A stretch of 64,000 nt of DNA, from NCBI GenBank assembly GCA_905221615.1, contig CAJNDT010001224.1:1610902-1674901 (forward strand). Reading direction: 5' to 3'. The stretch comes from Symbiodinium sp. CCMP2592 (lineage: Eukaryota > Sar > Dinophyceae > Suessiales > Symbiodiniaceae). Each line of letters starts with the position of its first letter. Position 1 is the stretch's first letter. Position numbers and translations under genes: made by a program. The notes beneath the pieces are model-generated. The model searched no databases, was not told where the DNA came from, and worked only from the letters and a program-made list of their open reading frames with translations. This document shows, piece by piece, positions 47,123 through 59,200 of the stretch.

Positions 47123-47720
47123 GCTTATATATATATATGTATATATATACATATATATATATACACATTGTGCATGTTTATAAGACTTCGTTATGTTCAG
47201 GGCTCATGCAGTAGCGACAGGGTGTGAAGCTGGCGTCATGAGATGTATGCAATGAGTCCTTCACTCTCTCCTCAAGCTTGGGCCTTGCCATCGATTTTAC
47301 CTGCAGGATGCGCCGCAAAGCTACGGCGTTTCGGGGCTGCCCCACACCACGGTGATTGCGCCGAGTGGCAAGGCACTCCCTGTTAAAGGCTCATGTCCTG
47401 TAGTCATAGTCTTCACAGTCTGCGTGGGTTAACGGTTATATAGCATCCCTATCCCAAAGGGTCCTATGTACTGTTATGGGGGACACTTCCCTAAGTCATA
47501 ATAGCAGACGAAGCCGGAGCTGCTACGGTGAAAACATAATCAAATCCTAAACCTTAATCCCGAATAAATCTAAACCCTATCTATAGTAAAGCCTACCCCT
47601 GCGACCTTTCATCCGTGTGTAAAGGTCGCAAAGAATGGTAACCACACCGAAGTGACACTGCCGGATGACTTGGATGCCGCCAGCTGGCTGAAGGTTTCGG
47701 TTCTTCTTCCTGAGTGTTGA
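44715..47720 (+). CDS. thioredoxin-fold protein gene (six exons recognised)
   Basis: Exons 44715-44750, 45390-45429, 46011-46072, 46547-46609, 47307-47372 and 47625-47720 join in one frame. The product has the strand VIDFFAPWC, the redox motif C-K-A-C, a following helix (PKAAQKMDELF), the central strand FVLVCVDGS, a helix region ARKFATTHGIQ, the cis-proline loop YGVSGLPHTTVIAPSGK and a last strand VAKNG. This order and the cis-Pro after SGL identify a thioredoxin-fold oxidoreductase, closer to TlpA/nucleoredoxin-like proteins than to classic thioredoxin (CGPC). A short two-cysteine reductase or disulfide-exchange role is expected. The N-terminus upstream of 44715 is missing, so targeting cannot be judged. 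The gene ends only 2.5 kb before the R2 exons. Confidence 0.83.
45390..45429 (+). CDS. thioredoxin-fold exon 2
   Basis: Begins GCC TGC after CTACCAG, giving the A-C of the WCKAC site, then PKAAQKMDELF. The GC donor at TTTG|GC leaves one base. The frame remains open to 45457, so the end was chosen from the fit with exon 3. Confidence 0.78.
46011..46072 (+). CDS. thioredoxin-fold exon 3
   Basis: Reads AEKHSGRCQFVLVCVDGS then IEE, ending GAGGAG before a GC donor. The start at TTAG|CA is the one junction in this gene that does not begin with G, so a few residues could differ. A TTTAGGG tract follows at 46102. Confidence 0.75.
46404..46470. repeat. (GA)n microsatellite
   Basis: About thirty GA dinucleotides. 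Confidence 0.93.
46547..46609 (+). CDS. thioredoxin-fold exon 4
   Basis: A pyrimidine-rich tract and TGGGAG|GC acceptor precede ARKFATTHGIQRCIVTAVV then DE. The donor is a GA (GAG|GACATG). The intron opens with TTTAGGG-like sequence from 46628 and a CCCTAAA tract sits upstream at 46480. Confidence 0.8.
47056..47170. repeat. (TG)n and (AT)n microsatellite
   Basis: GTGTGT run then ATATAT runs. Confidence 0.92.
47307..47372 (+). CDS. thioredoxin-fold exon 5 (cis-Pro loop)
   Basis: Twenty-two codons including YGVSGLPHTTVIAPSGK, the cis-proline substrate loop and following strand. CTGCAG|GA acceptor, AAG|GC donor, phase 0 on both sides. Confidence 0.87.
47625..47720 (+). CDS. thioredoxin-fold exon 6, possibly terminal
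   Basis: After GTAAAG|GT it reads VAKNGNHTEVTLPDDLDAAS and then WLKVSVLLPEC followed by TGA at 47718. A GT donor at CTGAAG|GT (47690) is an alternative end. No polyadenylation signal is evident. Confidence 0.7.
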   Translation, partial: VAKNGNHTEVTLPDDLDAASWLKVSVLLPEC

Positions 47721-47859
47721 AAACTGTATGCCATAGTTTAGAAAGACTTCATCGGTTCGTTTATTCATGAAGTTGGTATGGAGTCTGTGTTAGCTTTCGG
47801 TTTGGGAATGTATCTCAGGTTGGCACTACAGGTATGCATGTGTGTGTGCACAAATGTTA

Positions 47860-48450
47860 ATATGTATATATGTATATGTGTGTGTATATATATAGAGAGA
47901 GAGAGAGAGAGGCAGGCCTACATGCACATATGCACTCATACACATGTACATACATATACACATACATCTGGCAACAGGCACTTTTGCATCCACTTGCACT
48001 GTAATCCCTATACATATACTTACACTTTTGCAGGTACGTACACATACGTACATATATAGATGCACGTACATAGCAATACACATACATGCACTTACACGTA
48101 TAGGCAGGCATATATGTATATATATATATATACACACACACACACATCCATCCAGCCATCCAACCATCCATCCATGCATGCATGCATGCGTGCTTGCGTG
48201 CGTACGGACGCCCATACATACATACACACGCGTATGCACACATACACGCGACATACATGCACGCATGCATGAATACATGAAAACACACTTGTACTTGACA
48301 TATTATATATATACACATATGTACGCATGTATGTATATATATATATATACATATGTACATATATACATACATACATACACACATACATACATACATACAT
48401 ACATACATATGCATACATGTATGTGGATACATATGTGTGTACATGCATTT
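47860..48450. repeat. ATAC/CATA low-complexity block
   Basis: TACA, CATC and GCAT tetramers; several long ORFs on both strands are a by-product. Confidence 0.88.
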
Positions 48451-48559
48451 AATTTAGCATGCCCGTATATCGACTTTTCCTTTAACATGTTTTCGCTGTG
48501 CTCGTATCTTAGCATAAGGTCCTTGAGAAGCCTGCTCGGGACCGACATCTGAGCGGGTT

Positions 48560-49500
48560 TTGAGGTGTGCATATTACACGTTTAGATGTGTGTGGGCGCG
48601 GCACATGTTCGGCCTTCCAGCTTTGTGTTGACAGTGTGCACTTTCGGTGGGTTGCTTTGTGGCTTGGCGATTGCTAGACCCGTCATCGACAGCTTACCTT
48701 AGGCCTCAGGACCTTCTTGTTATTCTCGCTGCGGGCATTGACGATGAATGATGAAGACGATGATGCCGACCATCGTGGTTTCCACAGGTTTCACTACTTC
48801 TCCTGCTTGCTGCTAAGGCTCCTGCTCCCAGTAATGCTACGATTATTACTGATAGTGAGTAACTACTGCTAGTACTCGTAGTACTATATACCACAAATAC
48901 TGAATCTATTCGGCTACTCATACCACTACCACCATGCACCATGACTACTAGCTACTAGCATAGACCACGGCGACGAGGACGACCACTCCCACTCCTACTC
49001 CGACCTTTGCTCTTGCTGATGCACCTACATTTTGTCCTACTCCTACCACTACTGCTACTCCTACTACTGCTGCTGCTAGTACATCTACTGCCACTACTAC
49101 TGCTCCTCTCACTACTACTAGTCTTCCTGCTAATACTACTCTTCCTGAGAGCGCTTGCATGAGGTCTTGGGCACTGAGGAGGCCATCCTCCCGGCCCCGC
49201 GCCAGAGCCGCGTTTCGGAGGCCTGCAGCGTGATTTATGCTAAGGTTTTCCCTATGCCTCCAGGGACCTTATTATGGGGTCCTTAAGGGGTCTAGGGCCC
49301 CAACTATGAGGTCCCTGGAGGGATAGGGTTTGTTTTGCTTTACGATATAACCCCGCAGCCCTACACCAATCCACTTCAGCTGTGGTTTTTGGTTGGGGCG
49401 GGACTACATGCTGACTCCCACACGCAACAAGTATGTGCGACCCTATATTAATATAGTTATACCTAGTGTAAAATTAAAAAGGCGCACCCACGTGCGCACA
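48560..49500. other. intergenic or 5' region between thioredoxin-fold and R2 genes
   Basis: Contains CTA/CTG-rich low complexity (48830-49140) and a repeat M copy at 49252-49326 (others at 39032 and 51712). No spliced-leader or promoter motif is recognisable. Confidence 0.5.
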
Positions 49501-49555
49501 CTGCATACACACCGTATACACCCTAAACCTAAACCTTACACCGAATGTTCGAGGG

Positions 49556-49575
49556 ATCCCTACAGGTTTCAAGGT
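49556..49575 (+). CDS. candidate small exon before R2
   Basis: A possible micro-exon between CGAG|GG and AAG|GT (IPTGFK), sitting between a CCCTAAA tract at 49510-49530 and a TTTAGGG-like stretch at 49655. Position fits an upstream R2 exon, but the N-terminus of R2 is too variable to test. Confidence 0.18.
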
Positions 49576-49929
49576 ATGATCGCCAAGGTTGTTGCCTTTT
49601 CTGGGTAGGGCGCTTTCGGCTCAGGAGTTCGGGTAGAGCGTGGTCGAAAAAAACTTAGGCTCAGGCTTTAGGCTTAAGAGTGTCTGTTTTTTGTTTCTAG
49701 GTTTTGGTGTCTTGGATGTAGGATGTAAGATACAGAAATGTGATATGTGGCTGGGGCTTAGGATTCGGAGGGAAGAGGAAGTCTGTAGGGGTTTATGAGG
49801 TGATGAGGAGCAAGTGTGGGATAGAATGAGAGAAGAGTTTGGGGCGGGGTTCGTTAGTTGTTTTTCTGTCTTCGAGTTTAGGGTTTAGTAGGTCTTTCTG
49901 TGTGCAGGTGAGGGTGTCGTTCCCTCCAG

Positions 49930-50172
49930 GCTTTGCCCCTGAACCCCAAACCACCAAACCCCTAAACCCCAAACCCCTAAACCCTCAACCCCTAAACCCC
50001 TAAACCCTAAACCCCTAAACCCTAAAACCTAAACCCCAAACCCCTAAACCCCTAAACCCCAAACCCCTAAACCCCAAACCCCTAAACCCCTAAACCCCAA
50101 ACCCCTAAACCCCAAACCCCTAAACCCCCTAATTAAACCCCTAAACCACTAAACCCCCAAACCCCCAACCCC
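49930..50172. repeat. degenerate telomere-like C-rich array
   Basis: About thirty CCCCTAAA / CCCCAAA units ending just 14 bases before R2 exon A. Confidence 0.93.
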
Positions 50173-50185
50173 TGCACTGCCGCAG

Positions 50186-50237
50186 GAGTATCGCAGGTTA
50201 GAGAAGGAGGACCCCCTCTTGAAGGAAAACCCGAAGC
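50186..50237 (+). CDS. R2 exon A
   Basis: Reads [17 protein letters not shown] plus one base before a GC donor. [12 protein letters not shown] is the conserved N-terminal R2 motif. The 5' end may instead be at 50197 (CGCAG|GT). An array of CCCCTAAACCCC precedes it. Confidence 0.8.
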
Positions 50238-53200
50238 GCCGCTCTGACTGCGCTGATGCCTTCGAAAGGGAAAGCTGAGTTTAGTGATACCCTAATGTGG
50301 CTTAGGGCGTTTAGGGTTCCGGATTTGGAGTTTAGGGTTTAGGGTTTTTGGGTTTAGGGTTTTACAGTAAACCCCATTTAGTTGGAAACCTGACTAAGGC
50401 CAAATAGTGCTGGGATTCCCCATACATTACTCTTATAAGGATTGAGGCTATTGGGTTTCCAACTTTTGGGCTTCTACTATAATTAGTGATACCCTAACGA
50501 GGAAAATTCCGTAATTGCCAAGGTTTAGACTATTCCAGGCCATGGAAGACGTTATTGGTGTTATTCCGTTCGTCCTTCTCAAGAAAGGACCGTTGAGCTG
50601 GCCTCCGTGTAATGACAACATCGTATCCACCGACACCCTAGATTATGAGGACCCCTCCATGTGGTCAAACCTTTTCAGCTTCGGATCAGAGCCCCCAAAC
50701 CTGGTGGGTGGTGTAGTTCCTTTTTTGGGACTACCTTCCAGGATCCTGCCTGTAATAATGGTATTAAGCAAAAACCAGAATTACAACCCAGAGGTACTGG
50801 TAAGCCCTAGAAGCTTAAACCCGAACCTCTGTAAACCCCAAGCCCTAAACCCTAAACCCTAAACCCTAAACCCAAGCCCTAAATCCTCATGCCGAGGCTG
50901 GGTCATGTTCCCTCTGCAGCATCCGGAAGTTTGGGAGATGCCTCTCGCCAGGAGGGTACAGTAGAAGCCAGAAAGTTGGAAACCCATTACAGTAGCCTCA
51001 ATCCTTAAGAGTAATGTATAGGGAATCCCAGCACTATTTGGCGTTAACCCGGTTTCCAACTTAACCTTTATGGGGATTACTGTAACGTAAAGTTTAGGGT
51101 TTCGGGTAGACCCTTCGTTTACAAGACATCAGAACAAGGATTATTATATAGTCTTATAGGAGTCGGCATCTGAGCATCATAGAGCCTTTGAAGGAAAGGG
51201 ATTTATGATGAATTGGGGTTAAGGTCTGAGACTTCAAAACGTCCTCATCGGTCATCCAAGCGTGAATTATGAACCTTGCCTCGGCTGACTTGATCGCATT
51301 ACTGTAACATTTGGGGGTCCTTATAATAAGGATCCTACTATTTAGGGTACTATATTAGGGTCCCCTATTTTCGGAAACTCCACAATTACTGCAGCATCTG
51401 CCGTGCATGTTCATGGCATTATGCTGCATGGGACAATCGTCCCTGTCTCCTCCTCTAGTTGCGGCGCTGCGGCACATCATATACAGCTTCTGGTCCTGTA
51501 CGAATGTCAATGCGACGCTGCAATTCCTCTGAATCCTCAGCCGACCCCAAACTCACCGAATACCTGTCACATGAAGTTGATTTTCCATGTCACGTCGAAT
51601 GCTAAAGCCTGAACCCTGTTTTAATATTCTCCCTGAATCCTGGACCCTGAACTATAGACCCCGAGCTCTACATCCTCAACCCCACACACTTTTGCTGAGC
51701 CTTACATAACCCTATGCTTCCAAGCACCTCATACTTCGCGCCCTAGACCCCTTCGGGACCCAGTAATGAGGTCCGTGGACCAGTGGAGGCAGAGGGTAAT
51801 TCTACAACCCTGATATACTAAATCGCACACACTAACCCCCAACCCCTAACCCCTGAACCCCAAACTCCTAAGCCCCAAAACCCTAAACCCCAAAACCCCA
51901 AAACCCCTAGACCCTTTTTGTCTAAAACCTTAAGCTGCAGATACCCCCTCTTTCTAAAACCTTAAGCTGCCGGTACCCTCTTTTTCTAAAGCCTTAAGCT
52001 GCAGGTACAAGAAGCACGAAGCATCTTTCTGGACGGCGGAGGAGATCGATTTGGCTCAGGACCTTCGCCATGCTTTCAACACGAATACTTTAAGGATCAT
52101 GGGACTTAGTGATTGGGGGTCCTTAAGGGGTCCCTTGAAGGGACCTATAAAGGGTACTATAAGGGTTTAGGGTTTAGGGTCTACTTAAAGGATCATGGGA
52201 CTTAGTATTTGGGGTTATAAGTAAGGTAACTACAGTTATAATTTAACCCCAATTAAAATAAATATAACCCTACTTACTCAGTCCCATGATCCTCCCGGCA
52301 CTGCAGGGGACTGAATAATGAGAATAGGGTTCGTTTTATCAGGGGTCTACTGTTCAGGGTTCAGCACGGATTTCTGTGGTAGAAAGTTAATATAGGGGCA
52401 TCTTGCAAGCCTTATTCTAATATTTATTAAAGCCCCTATATGAACTATAGTAGAAACCAGAAAGTTGGAACATCATTATCTTCATGATTTGGAGGTAAAG
52501 CATAGGGAATCCCAGCGCTACTCGTCCTTAAACCATAATCCAGCTTTCTGGGGTTCACTGTATGGCTTCGGGTTTTTGGGGTTGATCATGGCCTGTTGGG
52601 GCACAGGGTGGGGTCAAGGCTCTATCCAAGGAGTCAGGATTCAGGTTGTGTAGGTTTCGAGGTGGGTTTAGGATACTGAACCCTACCCACTGCCAGGTGT
52701 CCGGTTCGGGGTCTCAGGATCTAATGGGGATGGCTTAGGGGTTGATGGCTTCGAGGTCAAGGCTCAGGGTACTGGAATCATAGGGATCCTTAGGGGTGTA
52801 GGGGGAGGGGGGGTAGGGGGCCTTAAGGCCCATAATAAGGACTAATAAAACCTATTTAAGGAAATATAGTCCCCTACCCCCCTCCCCCCTACACCCCTAA
52901 GGATCCCTATGATGGAATAGAACCTGACGCGACCTAAGCAGATAGAACCTTGCAGAGGCCTATCAAACAAGAGTGGTCTGGCCCGGCAGGACAGCAAGGA
53001 TTGGGTGAACCTGAATGAGGGCTGGGGCCTCAGCTAAATAGAGCTTTAGAGGTACGGAAACGTGTCAAAGCTCGTTTTGGAAGGGTTTCTTGTAATGGCT
53101 TGTGATGGATGTTCATGCATCTTGGTTTAGGGTTGATTTGCGGGACTCGCTCGTATCTTTGTTTTATAGCCGTGCATCGAAGAGTGTGCTTTGGTGCAAG

Positions 53201-56200
53201 CGCTTAGATCGTGTGTCAAGTTTTTGGTTTAAATGTGTATTGGACATAGATTAGAAGCTGCCCCTACCCTGTAAGTGACTATAAGGATTATATTAGGGTC
53301 CTATGATATTCCTATTATACCACTATTTCAGGGTGGGGGGCCCTTCTAAGACATAGAGGTCAGGCTCAACCGCTTGCTTGGTCCTGGGTTTTGGTCACTG
53401 ACATGGTAGAATTTCAGAGTAAACCGCCGACAAAACTATTGCTTCATTTCGGCAAGACCCCCTTTGTCCTCAGTAACTGAGCAGGTAGGTAACCTGCACA
53501 CTGAGCACAGAACCACAAGCAAACCCTGAACACGAAAACCTAAACTACCGAATTCAAGAAATGGCTTAGTTAGTTGCGGTCCGGGAACTCAACAACAAGG
53601 TCAAACATTCCAAAGGTCACTTTTGATGGCTTAGTGGGTAACGAATCAAAGGAAGCCACCAGCCTCCTTGCCATCTCGACAGAACAACTGTGTATGTTCA
53701 AAGTTGTTGCTGATAGCCATCTCTTCTGCCTAAACCCCCTAGATCTATATATCAAAAAGATCCCGAAAAGCCTCATAAACCCAGAACACCTGCACCACCG
53801 GCTCCACAAACCGAGGCCCCTGAACGGTAAGTCCTTACATGCTGACACACTCAAATCACACCCTTGAACCCGGCACCTGCGCCCTCAACTCTGCGACCTT
53901 CAAGCCCTGCGACTTCCTATACAAATCCTAATTCCGCGACGCAGAACACCTAAATCATGAAGCCTAAACACAAACCTGAATACTCACCCTGCACCCCAAC
54001 TGAAATTAATGTGGTGTCTGTGCAATTAGTGAAAGTATCTCCTTGTAGCCCCTATAACATTAATAGGTGTACTATACTCAACGCCTTGTTCTATTCATGA
54101 AGGCCCCCGCATGATCGTCAGTGAGAGGCGAGCAGCACTTCATCAAGCACGTTCTTGCCTTTTTCGCGGCCTCGGATGGCATCGTCCTGGAAAACCTGGC
54201 GTCGCAGCGGCTCGGCTTTGCTGGCGTCTTGTGGTTTATGCTCCAGGATTTGGGGCTTCGAGGGCTTGGTAACTTTTAGTACTTCAGGGGTTCGTGGTTT
54301 TGAAGGGGCTTGGACTTCGATGTTTAGTTGGATTTAGCAGTTTGCTTTGCTCGGTCTTTAGTGTATCACCTTGAGAGCTGCTGAGAGTGCGGGAGTCAGG
54401 ACTAAGGCATTATAGGGCACTTTAAGGGTGTGAGGTTGGTGGCACTGATTGGGTACTGAGGTTGGGATAGAAGCTCCTAATCTCTTCCAACAGTCGAGGC
54501 AGCTCTGAGATAGAGTTTGGAGCAATGGATTCTTCAGAACGGGCCGCATCTCAGGGTGGCTTAACCGTCAGCGACGGTTTAGAGTCCATAAACCTTAAAC
54601 CCTAATCCCTGCACGCTTCACAGGACAGCTCTTTAGAGTTCTGTCTGTGTCGTGCCTTTCCTCAGCGCCATATTTCCGAGCTCAGTCATGAAGCTGCAGC
54701 ATTCGAGAATTGCTTTTCTTCCTAACAGAGCACACCCGAAATCCAGTAAATCTTCCACATGGGGGTCGGGGCAATCAGTACTACTTGTCCTCATTAGGGT
54801 TTTTTGTACCTGAACAAGTAGCTACATGTGTAATCTGCCCAACAGCCCTGATCGAACTACTGATGCCCCTATATGGGTGGTTGTCAAAATGAGGGTCCCT
54901 TTTGGTACCCTAAGTACTAGGTGCCGAATTATGTCATAAGGACCCAAGAAGGGGACCATAATTTTGAAAACCGCCCATATGTCAGACCAAAGGTCGAAAG
55001 ACCCCAAGCCGAAAGCTTCGAAACGGCCCTTCAACGAAAACCCATATAGGGTTTAGGGTTTAGGGTATCCGGCAAACCTGCACTCCACAGCCTAGAACTC
55101 TAAACCCTAAATCCTAATCCCTGCGCCCTACAACCCCGAGAGGGTGTTCCTAAACCTTAGTGAACCCCCAAACCCTAGACCCCTACAGTTGGGCCCTAAA
55201 CCCCCCGAGATTCCAATATCCTGAATTAAGGAATGTTCCTTACATCATAGTAGGATCCCTAGTAATATTTACGGTACATGTATTCCTTAAGGGATATTGG
55301 AGTCTCTGGGAACCCGGAAACCCCCATCCCTAAGCCCTCAGGTTCTCGTCGGAGATTCAAATTCCAGAGGCCCGCGCCTTTTATGGCTTCCAGATCGCCC
55401 CATGGCCCAGCGTTTGGCGCACCAACTGTAGAGAGTTCAAGGGTTCAGGGGCTTTGGGTTTAGGGGTTAGGTTCAGGGGGTTTAGTTTAGGGGTTCAGGG
55501 GTTTAGGGTGTGTGGAGGTTTTCGGGTTCAAGGTTTGTGTGTTGGCGGTTTCGGGTTTAGGGTTCCTTAACCCCATGTAACCTACCTTTTTAAGGACTTA
55601 TATAAAGAAATCATATTAGGGAACCGTAAAAAGGTAGGTTCCTTAGGGTCCAGGTTTGGGCTACAGGATCAGGGAGAAAGCGGTTTAGGGCAAGTCCGAA
55701 TGGTGTCCGAGGCTTTGACCGACACTTCCTTCCGGCTGATGGTATAAATCCTGCATTGCTAATAATAAGGAATATACCATAATTCCCATAGTTTAGGGTC
55801 CTTAAGGTAATGCAGGATTTATATCATCAACCGTTCGGGCTGGTATTCCTTGTGACCTGTTTGTTCCCGATGGTATGGAATTATAAATGCTGGATGTCGG
55901 GAAGGGCCCTATAAGCCCCCAACGCTGAAACCTTAAACTAAACCCTCAGCTGTCTAAGGGCTGGGATGCTGAAGCCGAAACCCTAAACCCCCTAAACCCT
56001 CATCCTTAAGCCCTAAACCCTACACCCCTAAACCCTAAACCCCTAAACTCTAAACCCTCAACGCTGGCTGGTAGAATGGAACGCCGCATGCCGATGCTGC
56101 AAGGTCCACGCAATCTAAACTCCTCGACTTGACCTTGAGCTAGTTTGTTTCGAAGGGTCTTATTCTATACTCCCCACTCTGAACAAGAGTAGGTCCGCAT

Positions 56201-59200
56201 CCCCAAAGCCACGGGCCGCAGGCCCTGCACTTGCATCGAGCTTAACCTCTAAAGTCGCGAGCACCAAGGCAATGGAGAACATCCACTCTGAGACCTACTC
56301 CCTGCTGATTGAGCAATACATCAAGGACTTCGGGTTTTCATTGAATACCAGGCTTTTCGGGCCGAGGGTCTAGAGTTCCATGTGCCATTGAAGAGGGGTT
56401 TGCTTCCTAAGTCTTGGTCATCACAGAGCAGTGCCTGTTACCTCTAATTATAAGAAGGAGCCCCCCGAAATAGTATAGGTAATGATTAAGGCCCCTATAG
56501 TAAACCCGAAACCCGATAGACCCCTTAAAGGAACCTAATGGTGTGAGGGCTTTCTATGCACCGCTGCTTGGTGGTGCTGTTTGCCTAGCCGAAGTAACCC
56601 GTTAGCCGCCTCTAGTCTCCGTTGTGGTTGCTGTTTTGGTGTAACCGAACTTATCCTAGAATATGTAATCGGTCAACCAACACTCTTCAAGCAGACTACA
56701 ATAGGCATAGTTGCCATTATAATTGCTTGACTTTTTGTCCCTACCGTGAGGCAGTCATTTGGTTCTCCCGAGGGCCCCCAGTGCTTAACTATCATGTTCC
56801 CAAGTCCTATCTTACAATAAACCCTAAACGCAAGTACCTAGTCATCAGGTAGATTAGCTCCTTTGGACCCATAACCCTATTCATCCTGAAATCATAAAGT
56901 GTGCTAAAGGACCCGAAAGAACGGGAGAACCTGTTCGATGCTATCCACACCATGCCGCCGGTGCGCGAGAAGGCACCTTTCAGTTCCCGATTCAGAGTTT
57001 AGGGCTTACTGCAGGGTTTACTGTAGAGTTTGGGGTTTTGGGTTAAGGGATTACTGTCGAGTTTAGGGTTTAAGGCTTGTTAATTAGGACTCAGAGTTTA
57101 GAGTTTAAGGGCTTAGGGTTTAGAGTTTAGGGTTTAGGGCCTAGAGTCACAGATTTACGGTTCACCCTAACCTAAACCTTAAACCCAGTGGCACTTGCGC
57201 AAATTGCCCATGTTTTTTGCCTTATCGCCTTGGAGTCGTTAGAGCCACGAAGTCATAATAATGATAATAATAATAATAATAATGATAATAATAATGATAA
57301 TAATGATAATGATAATAATAATGATAATAATAATAATACTAGTACTACTACTACTAATAATAATAATAGTAGTAACACTAATGATAATATGAATAGTAAT
57401 AACAATAATAAGAATACGAACAATAATAATGGTAGTATAATAATGATAACAATAATAACAATAATCATAACACCATCGGGCCGTTATAATTAGACTTGGG
57501 TTTCGGGATATATGGTATAGTTTGTAAAGAACCCCTGGTCCCTGTACTATGTATGGGCCTTGGAACTACCCAGGCTTACGCTTGGTATGGGAAGGTGTGA
57601 CTTGGTTCGAAGTGATAAGTCTATGGTCTCCTTAGGAATGATTTTTCATGATTTTTAATTTTCGTTCATATAAAACCCAAGATAATATCAAATTTAAAAA
57701 GTATTTTTATTGTGGTTCTACGGGGGGAATAGAAGTAGGATTCGTGGTTTCATACGGTTTGGGGGTTTGGGGTTTAGGGCTCAGGGGCTTTGGGCTTAGG
57801 GCTAGAAACCTTAGCCAGCAGGCCTGCTACTTAGGAGAGGAAGCAGGAAGGTGAAGGATCCTCGCTGAGTTACATCCATCAACCGATAAAACTAACCCTC
57901 AAACCCTAAAGCCCTAAACCCTCAACCCAAAACCATCAACCAATAAAACCTAAAACTTACCCTGAAACCCTACACCCCTAAACTCTTAACCCTAAACTCT
58001 AAACCCTATAGACTCTATAAGCCCTAAACCCCATAAACCGAAACCCCAAGAAGGAAGCCGGAATTGAAAAATTGTGGCCCTAAACCCTAAACCCTAAATT
58101 CTGTCCAGGCACACTGGGCCGTGCAGTGGATGAACCGCGAGGCGAGCTTTGCGGAGCGCCTTGTGGCCTTTGCTGCCGTGGAGGCGTGATGTTTAGGGCT
58201 TGGGGGTTTTAGGGGTTCTAGGGGGTTGCAGTAGGGTTTAGGGATTTAGGGGTTTACGGGTTTAAGGTTCCAGGGTTTAGGGGTTTTAGGGGGTTGCGGT
58301 AGGGTTTAGGGATTTAGGGGTTTACGGGTTTAAGGTTCTAGGGTTTAGGGGTTTTAGGGGGTTGCGGTAGGGTTTGGGGATTTAGGGGTTTAAGGGTTTA
58401 AGGTTCTAGGGCTTAGGGGTTTTAGGGGGTTGCAGTAGGGTTTAGGGATTTAGGGGTTTAAGGGTTTAAGGTCTAGGGTTTAGGGGTTTTAGGGGGTTGC
58501 AGTAGGGTTTGGGGATTTAGGGGTTTAAGGGTTCAAGGTCTAGGGTTTAGGGGTTTTAGGGGGTTGCAGTAGGGTTTAGGGATTTCGGGGTTTAACGGTT
58601 TAAGGTCTAGGGTTTAGGGGTTTATAGGGGTTTAAGGTCTGGGATTTAGGGTTAGGGGTTTAAGGTCTAGAGTCTAGAGTTTAGGGTTTAGGGGTTTAAG
58701 GAGACGTAGTTTAGTCCCTGCGACTCAAGACGCAAACCTAGCTTTGCGCTTGGGTTTCCACCCCAAGCCCTCAACCCTTAACCCTATAAACCTGTAAACC
58801 CCAGTGTTGGGCACGGCCCCTGGATCCAGGGCGTGCTCTTCAGTGGATCCTTCTGCGCAATCTTCTGGCTCAAGAAGCAACTGGTCCGGCTTTGTTTTTA
58901 ACCGTTGCACCTTTGCAGGTTATATAGTATAGTCTTTAAGGTCATGTTGGAGTTGCTGGTTAATGTTATTCGTAGGGTGTGACAGGCCTTAGGGATTGGA
59001 AAGTTGCATTTCATGGATTTACGGTGTATGAGGGGCTTCTCCAGCAGAAGGGTTCGGTGAGGTCTGGGTGGAGATGTATTCCTGTGGTCTGCATAGGTCT
59101 CGCGCTTCGTAGCCTGGATAGTTCAATAGTTTTATCATAGGCGCCAAAACGTCCCCAGGTCTCATTCTGCGTATCAGATCCATCTGAATCTGTTGTGTAG

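Noticed and set aside
47826..48552. ORFs of 150-202 codons on both strands
   Set aside because: Composed of ATAC/CATA tetramers; the strands mirror each other.
50558..50580. FVLLK, resembling the RFVLFPIK strand of R2
   Set aside because: That strand is supplied by 50897-50939 ([12 protein letters not shown]) in the correct phase; no splice site flanks 50558.
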